64,000 nucleotides of DNA from Nothopassalora personata (lineage: Eukaryota; Ascomycota; Dothideomycetes; Mycosphaerellales; Mycosphaerellaceae), in the NCBI GenBank assembly GCA_033816765.1, contig CM066287.1, positions 5,952,001 through 6,016,000 of the forward strand. The letters are read 5' to 3'. Within the stretch, counting starts at the first letter, position 1. The number at the start of each line of letters is the position of its first letter. Both the position numbers and the translations under genes were made by a program. The notes under the pieces were generated by a model. It was not told the DNA's origin. It saw only the letters and a program-made list of their open reading frames with translations, and did no database searches. Shown piece by piece: positions 20,725 through 29,981 of this stretch.

Positions 20725-21314
20725 CGGTTCTTGAGTGAGCGCGGAAGAGGGGCAGCGAGTGGTGAACAATGTTGGCAATGACCGGGCACTACTGGAAGGT
20801 CAGTGCCGATCGCCTGTTTGAGATAAGGTTATTAGCCGCGTGACTCTGCAGGGGTTCCTGGGACACAGATCTCGCTTGTGCAGAAGTCGTGGAGGCGAAA
20901 GCATCGCATGCATTGCAATGGCAAGCAGCGGGTCAGTAGAGTTCTTGGAGAGATGACAGACGGAGGATGGACCATGATTGCAAGGGGAAGAGCGTCTGGA
21001 ATCTCATGCATAACACATGTTTGTCCTGGTATCAACAACCGTGGAATACGATTTGAAGTGGAGGTTCGGATCGTTGTTCCAAGCTTGCGGTATGGGCTGC
21101 GGGCTGGCGTCGACGCGCATCGTCTTCCTCCTCTTGACGATTTGACCTCCAAAAAGCGTGGCAGCATCTTTCACCACACGTCATATTCTGGTAACATACG
21201 GAACTACACCCCCCCACGTATTGACGCGGCTATAGTACAGGAAAACACGATTTGGCCACCGTATATGCCTCTGCGAGCACAAGCAGCGCTCCCGGTCCAA
21301 CAACGAAGCCTAGC
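20725..21314. promoter_or_regulatory. Divergent promoter region, TMEM115-like and LisH-WD40 genes
   Basis: These 590 bases lie between two divergent genes and contain no credible gene. Several ATGs lie out of frame just before 21315. No specific operator recognised. Confidence 0.45.
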
Positions 21315-23455
21315 ATGTCCTCGGCGGCTGCTGCGCTACACAGCGACCATGTCAATCTTCTGATCTTCCGCTATCTGCAGGAGTCAGGCTTCGAGAGCGC
21401 AGCGCTCGCCCTCGCCAATGACTGGCATCGCCCCAAAGAATGTCGCGACCCCGAAAGTTACCCATTTGCGCACCAAGTACGCAGGAACGAGCTGATCTCA
21501 CTCATCCAGGAGGGTCTGCACCATGACGCGCTCCAGGCACGTGTTCGGAGAAGTCAGCGAAAGTACAGGTGGACTGGTATCGACGCACGGGAGAGTATAG
21601 AGCGCCAGGATGGTAGGGCCGAAAATGGCGCGGGTCCGAGAGCTGCCTCAAACAACAAGCGGAAAGGCCGGCCTGCGGTTATGCGACCACCTGATGAGTT
21701 TCCTACACCCGCGCCCAAGCGACAAAGGAGAAGTGAAGGGAGCGAAATCCATGTGAATGGCGACAGAGATGCGTTGGACGTCGAGGCAGCATCTGCGGAT
21801 GCAGAGGGAGAGGACGACCCAGATGCCGTTTCGCCCATGGTCCAGTCTGAGCCTGAGCAGCCCGAGGTGATGGACCGATACGACAGCATGGACATTGCCA
21901 CACAAACTGAGATCAAGACGGGTCCCAAGACCAGCACCATGTACTGGAAGCTGGACAAGCCCGATACACCGATCATGCACGGCTCCTGGAATCCGAATCC
22001 GAACATTGACAATGCGCATCTATTACTGGTCGCTGGTCAGTCGTCATGTCGATACTACACAGTACCTGATTCGATTGATGATGCAAGACAGGTAAGTTCT
22101 CTGCACATTTGTCAATACTGATGCGGTATGCGTTCGCTGACTGTGCTCAAGATTGAAAGCAAAGCCGAATTTCTCGTTCCAGAAGTCTCTGTCGTTACTA
22201 CCAGCACGTGGCGCCCGGACGGTAGAGCGGCTGCTTACGCCTGCGAGAGCATACGAGAAGACCCTGAAGGCGAGCAGACGGTAGTGCAGATGATTATCGA
22301 ACGTGGTGACGATTCTGAATATGACCACACGTCTTATCCGTTGGGCCCACCACTGCTGGAACCATATGGCCTGATACTGTTCATGTACTACAGCCCGGAC
22401 TCGAGGTACTTGCTAGCAGGACGCACACGGGAAGGAGGTGCACTTATCCAGGTCTGGAGGACACGAGAGCCTGATGGCGATGCCGGCAAGCCTGTTGGAT
22501 GGAGACTCTTCGACAAGCAAGTTCTTAATGCCACTTGGATCAACAATGACGCCTTCGTGACTTGCGGCGAGGAAGGTCATGCGTGTAAATACCAAGTGGA
22601 CCACGCACACGAAGAAGTGGCAGACGACGCCTACCATGCGCTATCCGACATTCCTGATAATATCATGACGGGACCGAGCGAGGTGCAGGGCCTGATCTGT
22701 CATAACGCCAAAATCTTCGACCTTCAGTACGCCCTTGACAAGCTGGTCCTGGACAAGCGTCATAGCATGGGTGTTTTCCTGTCGGCTAAAGCGAAGAAGC
22801 TCATCCTCACACCCCGATTGCACGATGCAGCAGCCAAAGCAGAGTCCGACCTCGAAATCGAGATTCCAGAAGGGCTGACATCGCTTGAGATCGCGCCCTC
22901 GAAGGACCTAGAAGACGACAACGCCGCCGAGGTTAATACAGAGAAACCCACACTCCTGGCCGCCTCCTTCGAAGACGGCAATTGCATCATCTACAAGATC
23001 ACGAAAACCCGTGAAGGCGTGCCGAAATGCGACGAGGTCGTCAAGCTTGCACTAGAAGAGGGCGCCGCCATAGCACTGCAGTGGTCACCAAACGGCGAGC
23101 ATCTTGCCGTCGCCAATGAAGAACTGGTTCAAATCTGGTCTGTGGAGAGCTTCTACCCAAAGAAGGGCGTCCGCCACGCGGCTGATGCAACGGTCGTGTG
23201 GCGTCCTACATCAGAAGTAGATGAGACCCTTGGTGAGAGCATTGGTGATGAAGAGAAGACAGCTTTCGAGCCTAGCCTCAGTTGGAGCGCTGATGGACAG
23301 AGCTTGGCGTTTGCAGCCGACAAGCAGGTAAGTCACTTGTTGAGAGTCCTCACTTAAAGGCCACCACTAATGATGGCCAGATCGCTGTCATCAGGTTCAG
23401 ACCTTCACTGCAGAGTGATGCGCAGGCGCCCGAACAGAATGGATCAAGTCCTTGA
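21315..23455 (+). CDS. LisH-WD40 protein, TBL1/Sif2 type (three exons)
   Basis: This is probably a nuclear corepressor subunit: TBL1/TBLR1 in animals and Sif2 of the yeast Set3 deacetylase complex have the same plan. The ATG at 21315 gives MSSAAAALHSDHVNLLIFRYLQ, and the LisH motif (VNLLIFRYLQESGFESAALAL) sits at residues 13-35. A basic region (KRKGRP, PKRQRR) may be a nuclear signal. WD40 blades follow after residue 260. Exon 1 ends at 22091, exon 2 is 22152-23327 and exon 3 is 23381-23455. All junctions are phase 0 with GTAAGT donors and CAAG/CCAG acceptors. The last exon encodes only IAVIRFRPSLQSD and a short tail. Total about 675 residues. Which complex it serves is inference. Confidence 0.88.
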
Positions 23456-23619
23456 ACACAATCAACAAAGCTGAAGCATACGCACTCGCTGAACGGACTC
23501 GTACAACAGGCTCGTGTCCTCTAAATGATGGCTACACTCGCGGACCTTTTGCCTCGTGCTATGGTTATGAGGACTGATTCAACTCGAGAACAATCACGAG
23601 ACAGGCCTCAAGCTCAATC

Positions 23620-25124
23620 TCACTGAGCGAATTCATCCACTGGAAGATGCGGCACGTCCGCTTGCCTTTCAAATACCCCCGGCGTCGACATCTCAGCCCA
23701 CACTGGCAAACACAATGCGATGAACTCATCGTCAAGATCGTCCCGAAGCCCTGGATGCAACATGTCCCTGCAGATGAACCTTTTCAGCTTCGGCGATCCA
23801 TCGGGCCTGATGTCGAACGTCCTGAACGGCCGTATAATCAGCCGATATGCAGTGAACAGCTCCTGCCAACAATCATCCAGCTGCGCCGTCCCAACACGCT
23901 CCTTGTCATCCAAGATATGCGAATCCACATCTGGCGCCAGCTTGACGTCCAACTCGTCAATATACGGCAACAGTCCGCGAAAGTCCATATGCGTTGCAAA
24001 CGGCAGAATCGCCGTGTACGTGAACTTTCTCAACGACCTCAGGTCCATCCCGCCCTGGCTGTGCGGATGGAAAGTCCTTCGACCGGAGGCCAGCAGGTCT
24101 TTAATGGAGTAGGTGAGGGAAGGTGGTCCTCGTTCGAAATACTACTTCGAGTCAGAATGTGGTTCTGGCAGCAGAAGGTAGTATCAACGATGACTTTGAT
24201 GCTGAAAGTACGTACCTCGTACGTTGCGTAACCCTTGAGGAAGGAGCCTTCGTTTAGAGCTAGCTCGGACCAGGGCCGGAGCTTGAGGATGGAAGATGTG
24301 GCGATTCCGGGGTATACCTCTGGCACACCGGAGAGGGAGGCGTAGTCGACGGGTGGGATTGGTGCTATCTGGGAGTCACTGTGGTTGATTACGAGTTCCA
24401 AGAGGTGATACTGCATATCTGAGAAGGCCCAGTCGCCAAAGAGGTCGATGGCGCAATTGGTGAGGCAGGCCATGTCGCTCGGGCAAGCGACTATGGTGAC
24501 TCGTGATAGTCGTACTTTGGAGAATATGTGGTGCCACAGTTCTGCTGCTGCTCTGTAGCGGTAGTCGCTCCGTGCCTGGTAGTGCGGGAAGCGGTCAGAT
24601 GTTGGGAGCATTCGTTCTGTAGATAGCACCAGACTTCGAACGTGTTGTGTCAAATCGTTCCCTTCCAGGAAGTGCAGGTAGTCCTTTAGGGCGTGGTACA
24701 TGCGACCTGCCCATTGTAGGCTTCGTTCTCGGGCGTTCCTGTCGATTAGAGTTGGAGTGTCGTGGGCTTCTTCTTCTTTGGCGTGGGAGAAGAGGGCCCA
24801 GTGGTATGCGTCGATCTCGTAAGGAGTGGCGTGATTGGAAACATCTTCATCTGTGGTTGACGGCTTGCAGACTGGACATGTCAACGCCTCCTTCGATGGT
24901 CGATCCGAGAGTCTGATACATGAGTCCCTGAACAGCAATGGCAACACTATCCGTCGCCATCGCCTGGATGTCCGGGAGATATCCTTCAAGGTATGATGTG
25001 GGGACGTCGTGACTTGCAGGCTCGGTTCTTTGCGCGCCTTCTGCGTTGATGGCGCGGCGGTGTCGAGGTGGCTGAAGATCTGGACAAGCAGCTCGACGGG
25101 GAGTCGGTCGATCAAGTTCGCCAT
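23620..25124 (-). CDS. F-box protein (two exons)
   Basis: This is a likely substrate adaptor of an SCF ubiquitin ligase. The ATG at 25124 gives MANLIDRLPVELLVQIFSHLD, an F-box at residues 4-60 with the conserved LPxELLxxIFxHL core and RRWRRIVLPLLFRDS. The first exon ends around 24212-24216 in GYATYE. The second begins near 24098 and reads LLASGRRTFHPHSQGGMDLRSLRKFTYTAILPF on to 23620. Two overlapping GTAC donors are possible; the one at 24211 keeps the frame (phase 1). No WD40 or leucine-rich repeats follow; the remainder is a fungal-specific domain with a Cys-pair segment ALTCPVC near residue 83. Total length is about 460 residues. The target is unknown. Confidence 0.85.
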
Positions 25125-25504
25125 GGTGCATGGACTGGTGTCTTGTATGCGTTCTGTTCAATCTCTCACTCGCTCATGTCAACTCGGAGCTGGGGCCGGC
25201 ATCGCAGCTTCAGCCCACATCTCCGCTTCTCGTTGTTATTGCTGCGTCGCTTACACCGTCAGCGTGAAATACCATTGAGTGGTGACCGGGTCCTTTGTGT
25301 GGACCAAGTCAACGTGGAGGCAGCAGAAAGGTCATACATCAACAAATCGCACTCTTGCACGGGTTTCCGCAGTTCTCGCTCCCCGACGCCCACTCGTGCA
25401 CCCACTTCCCTTGAAATAGATATTGCTACTCATCAATCTCACCTGATCTCCTCTCACAGCACGGGATTGTACTGATCTCCTTCTAACTTCCTTGAAGCAA
25501 CACC
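25125..25504. promoter_or_regulatory. Divergent promoter region, F-box and alpha/beta-hydrolase genes
   Basis: These 380 bases lie between divergent start codons. Pyrimidine-rich stretches near 25440-25500 precede the hydrolase ATG, as is common in fungal core promoters. No defined site recognised. Confidence 0.45.
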
Positions 25505-26635
25505 ATGGCAGAAAGGACCCAGGCGACACTGCTGGACAAGCTCCTCTTCGGGCCTGTATTGGCAAAGGTGCTGGTAGCCACCATCTTTCGAGCAGTCACT
25601 CTACCTCTGACAACCTTTACTGGGGGAGTGAGAGCCAACCGACCCATGAAAGATATCGTCTTCGCGGCAATACGAACAAACCTATCCTCGATCAACGCAG
25701 CGCAAGAACAGTGGGCGCTCGCCACTACCACCGAGAAGACATACCTGGGCTTCGCTGCAAAGGAGAAGTTCCAACCAGAATCAACAGTGCTAAACTCCGG
25801 ACTGAGGTTGCATTGGCTAGGGCCTAAGACGTCAGAGAAAGTCATTGTCTTCTTCCACGGAGGTGGGTACGTCTTGCCGTGCACAGACGGCCACATGAAG
25901 TGGCTGCTCGACCTTCAGACCGAGCTTGCGAAGAAGACGAGCACGAGTGTGATAGTCGTCGGCTATACTTTAGCGCCACATGGACAGTTTCCAAAGCAGC
26001 TGCAGCAGGCTGCTGAGACTTTGGCGTGGTTAGTCGGCAAGCAAGAGAGGCGGCCAAGAGACGTATGAGATTGCAGCGTGTCTCAGGGCAGTGCACACGC
26101 TGACATGCTCTAGATCATCATCGCAGGAGATTCCGCCGGTGGCAACATGGCTCTTTCTCTCCTGTCGCACCTAATCCACCCACACCCAGACGCCGTCAAG
26201 ATCGAACTCACAGAGCCACTCGCCACAGCCGTCCTGATTTCTCCCTGGGTGAGATTCGACTCGGACTACGACAGCTGGAAACGCAACGCAAAGAGCGACA
26301 TGATTCCACCCGAAGGCTCACATCGCTGGTCGTCTCTGTTCCTGGGTACCAAGCCAGCAAACCCCTACAGCGAGCCGTGGCGGGCAGACGATAAGTGGTG
26401 GTCAGGTCTCGACAAAGCCACGAATGATGTCCTGGTATGGGGTGGTTCAGCTGAAGTCCTTGTTGATAGCATCAACGAGGTAGGCCAGCAGTTGAAAGCA
26501 GCTCACCCGAAGGCTGAAGTTGTCATTCAGAAGGGCGCGTCGCATGAGGACTTTATTCTGGATGTGCTTTTGGGCTACACGCACAAAGCTGAAGGCACGC
26601 AAGTCATTTTGAGCTGGCTGAGCGAGAGGATCTGA
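25505..26635 (+). CDS. Alpha/beta-hydrolase of the HSL/steryl acetyl hydrolase type (two exons)
   Basis: This is a carboxylesterase/lipase-like enzyme; related fungal proteins deacetylate sterols or hydrolyse short esters, but the substrate here is unknown. The ATG at 25505 gives MAERTQATLLDKLLFGP, with an N-terminal hydrophobic stretch (VLVATIFRAVTLPLTTF) that may anchor it in a membrane. The oxyanion-hole motif FFHGGGYVLP is at about 117-126. The nucleophile elbow IIIAGDSAGGNMA begins exon 2. The catalytic His is probably in GASHEDFILDVLLG near the C-terminus. Exon 1 is 25505-26062 and exon 2 is 26114-26635, joined in phase 0 (GTATGA donor, CTCTAG acceptor). Length is about 359 residues, normal for the family. 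Confidence 0.88.
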
Positions 26636-27335
26636 CATAGCCACGATTGAGGCGATTAGGAGAAAGGTCGAGTCATAAGAAAATTTCCTGCGACATGGTG
26701 CTCGGATCGATCGTGCTGACAATGAGCAAAGTGGAAGAACCCAGACCTACTCTATATCATCGCACAGTCATAATAAGTGATGAAGCCTCCTAGATTAACT
26801 GAAACTCCTCCTGTGCCCACGTCAGGAACCCACTCTATATATACCTCACGATCTCGTTTGAAGAGTAGGAGATGTAACATGATTCGATAGTTTCCACGTC
26901 ATCTCCACGTTTGTTGCGACAGCCACAGCTCAACGGCATCGACCTATTAACTTCAGGACCCCAAAAAGCTAGGGCAGCACTCGATATAGATCCTCCGCAA
27001 TAGCATCTGTGCGCACCGCACCATACGCACTAGTGCCGGTGAATCACCGAGGCTGAATAATGGGAATGAAGGCTCTCGGAAGGGCACCGCAGTTGGCGCG
27101 AGACTAGAAGGAAAGGCTCACAAGGCTCAACGAGCGACTAGAGGAGTGACAGCGACCGGCGTCGCAACGGCGCAACTGTCTCGGACACTAAAAAAGGTCA
27201 CCATTGATTCAACTATTGAAACTGATATGAACAAAAGTTCCTGATATTTACTGCTGCATTCCTGCAGGGCTTACCAATGCTCCTGTTGTGTGACGATTGG
27301 TATTGTTGCATACCACTTCGTGTAGCGAGCTTGGC
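26636..27335. other. Gene-free stretch with an isolated TATA-like element
   Basis: Nothing coding is visible. A strong TATA-like run (tctatatatacc) lies near 26834 but no open frame of any length follows on the plus strand, so it may be chance or the promoter of a non-coding transcript. Confidence 0.4.
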
Positions 27336-28360
27336 TTAATCAAAGCCTGTCAGGTATCGGTCGTCGGAATCGTCACTGTCGTATTTGCTTCCTCGCCTGA
27401 ATGCTGGGCCTCGCTCTTTGGGGCGGTGTCCCTCAGAGTGAGGGCCTCCCGTGCATCGCCTGGACACCATGGTCTGGAGCAAGACGAGCGGTGCTTGTAG
27501 CCTGGTGGAGGTTGAACCATTGATGGTGGTTCTATCAGTCCTTGAAGAATTTGCAGCCTGTTTTGCTCTTTGGATCCTTTGATCTAGCGCAGTGGCCGTG
27601 GTACCAGAAAAAGCATGTCTCCTGCACCTGCTCTCTATTGGCCTTCTTTGAGTTGTTCCTACAGGGCTGCTGGTCTGTACTGGGCTGCGCGAAGAAGCTG
27701 CCACTGTTTGCTGCGGTACAAAGGTGATGAGAGGCGCACCATTCCAGCTCGCAGGACTGTTTGGCGTGGCCATCTCCAAGAGGCACAGGCACGATGGGAG
27801 GCGGATCAGTCATGGCGTGCTTCCAGCCACACATGTAGCTGAACGCCGCCTGCGAAAGACTTCGCGCACTTGAAGCAATGATACCAAAAGAAGCAGGTAC
27901 TTTCGTACTCTTGCTTGCCTACCTTTGGCTCGTCGTCGTAATCGAGCCTGCTCCGCTTCGATGTGCGAGGTTCATCGCGGCTTTTGCGCTTCATGCTAGC
28001 GTTGGCAGCTGGAGTCGGCATAGCCTCTGTCCACGGACACAGTTCAAGACCACAGCCTTGCGGCGAATGGGCTGCATGTGCAGACGGCGGCCGCTGCAGT
28101 CTGCAGCGTGCATTTTGTTTGTGCTCGTACGAGCAGTCGCCGTATCTGGTACAGCGGCCAAAGTGAAGCCAATAGCCACAGATCTGCCTGCACTTTGCCC
28201 TAGGCTGCACGGGTTGCTTGGCTGGTTGAGATGGCGACGTCGTACTGACTATAAGGCTCTGGTTTGCCGTCTGTCCACGGATAGCGTTCAAGCCCGCAGC
28301 CTTGCCGGGGTCATGATGATGACGTATGGTCAGCGACCAAGGAACGTAAGCAAATGGCAT
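27336..28360 (-). pseudogene. CCCH zinc-finger gene with three finger modules and two frame breaks
   Basis: From an ATG at about 28360 the minus strand reads MPFAYVPWSL and reaches a canonical C-x8-C-x5-C-x3-H finger (CGYWLHFGRCTRYGDCSYEH). A second module begins TCFFWYHCFKCAKS, but its last half (YMCGWKHAMTDPPPIVPVPLG, then CELEWC) lies in another frame. A third begins TCFFWYHGHCARSKDPKSKTGC, and again its tail (IEPPSMVQPPPGYKH, RPWCPGD) is in a different frame. No GT...AG pair of plausible length bridges either break, so I call it a probable pseudogene; sequencing indels are the alternative. The repeated order finger / PPSMVQPPPG-like / Cys pair suggests internal duplication. A GSKYDSDDSDDRYLTGFD reading at the extreme end is in yet another frame. 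Family function (RNA binding) is inference. Confidence 0.55.
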
Positions 28361-29981
28361 GTTCGAGTACGGCCTTGTTTCTGTGTGTAACATGTGGTGC
28401 CGTGTCCAGGGATGCCATCTTTTCTTAGCTGCAAGCCTGAAATGTGGTTGTATGGAGCTAAACTTGGAGATTGGCAAGTTGTCGTCGTATGGGTGGTCGA
28501 AACAATAATCTGATTAAAGGACGTCTGCTATCCTCGTTGCTTTGCTAAGGCTCAAAAATAGTTTCGAGCTCGTGACGCAAGCACTGGTGCAGACGACTGC
28601 TGCGTGAGGGTATCCATGTGAGATTGTGAGCGTGAGGGTATTCATGTGAGATTGTGAGCGTGAGGGTATTCATGTGAGATTGTGAGCGTCATGGCATTGC
28701 GTCTCAAGTGAAGCACAGCACCTCGTGCATGTCACTCACTCCATGATGGGTCGGCTCTTATAAGCGTGATAGAATGTGCAATCTGACTTGTCCCCAGCAC
28801 ATGCAAGCTGGCCTGCTTCAAAGTGCCATCACATCCATCGAAGATCGTGAATGATGATGCGATTGTCCCGGTCGTTGTTGCCGAGCTAACCGTCGATCCA
28901 TTTGGGTGACAGGGGTGTGCTCCTGCGCTTTCGCCACCTCCTCCCTGCATTCTGTCGCGTGTGCCCCAATTCCTGCGCAGGGACTTGCAAGTTGCAGAGA
29001 CCGCGGGCGGAAACAGGGTATTTGGTTGGTCGTCCGTCCTGCAAGGTCAGGGACACGAATTGATTGGAGATGACACGCAGACGTCGATCGACGAAGGAGC
29101 GATGCATCAGACCTGCATTGCGCACCTGCCCACTTCTCCACGACGCAGCTGCCCGCATATCGCTGACTCCTGCAACAGTGGTGCTGCCTCGAAGGAAGAT
29201 ACAGTATGATAGAATGGTGTTATTGGCATAGCAGTCAAATTAGCTGTATGGCAATGATACGACATTCATTGCTCAAGCGCAGCGTGTCCCGGCATTTGCG
29301 CGAGGACGGACAGCGGTTATGCCTGACGCGCGAGAAGCGCGGCACCTCCTGCTGCAACCTCGCGGAGGTCGATAGCCGACACGCATTGGCTCCGAGCCAA
29401 ACTGTCTACAGTATTTGGAAGGGCACGTGATGATGGTGTCTTAGGCAGAGCAGCATGACAGCCGTTGCCACTGTGCCAGCCTTATTATTAGATATTAGAT
29501 GGAAGAATACTGCAATGGCCGTCTCAGAGGTGGCTGGCCTGGCTCCGAAACCTTCATTCACGTCTAGCAGGCAGTGCCCAGTCTTGCCATCATTGCGCAA
29601 GGCCATGCGGCGCGGCCCATAGATCGGTCGTGGTTGTCCCGCGTCGATCGGCGAACAGACTCAGAGCAATGCTCTACGGCAGGGAGGCGGCGTGCTCAGG
29701 CGCAAAGCATGCTCGCGCACTGAGAGAGGATCCGCGGTCACTTAGCGAAGATGAATCCTGTATCATAAGGGTACATCCCCGTCCGCAGGAGATAATACCG
29801 TGAAAAGGTTGTTTCGAGTCTAGTGCCCGTCCGATTAAGCCTGTGTCATGTACATGAAGGCCTGCTTAAAGCAGCCCTGGCCCTCTGTCTCTACTTTCGG
29901 ACGGCTTGTGGTATCAATACCGCTGGATCCATCCCACGAGATGCCACACGAGTGACTCCAAAACTCCCACATCCAGTCGGA
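28361..29981. other. Gene-poor stretch between the CCCH gene and the next plus-strand gene
   Basis: About 1.6 kb with only short unsupported frames on both strands. It contains the 28-bp tandem repeat listed separately. No RNA gene or transposon ends seen. Confidence 0.45.
28602..28685. repeat. 28-bp tandem repeat, three copies
   Basis: Three head-to-tail copies of a 28-base unit beginning gcgtgagggtat occupy 28602-28629, 28630-28657 and 28658-28685. Copies 2 and 3 are identical; copy 1 differs by one base (tatcc for tattc). The array lies about 240 bases upstream of the CCCH gene start, on the promoter side. Confidence 0.95.

Noticed and set aside
26825..26850. TATA-like run suggesting a promoter
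   Set aside because: No gene follows; kept only as a note in the gene-free stretch.
28886..29158. A 90-codon minus-strand frame upstream of the CCCH gene
   Set aside because: Composition is Arg-rich as in random GC-rich sequence and no homologue family comes to mind.
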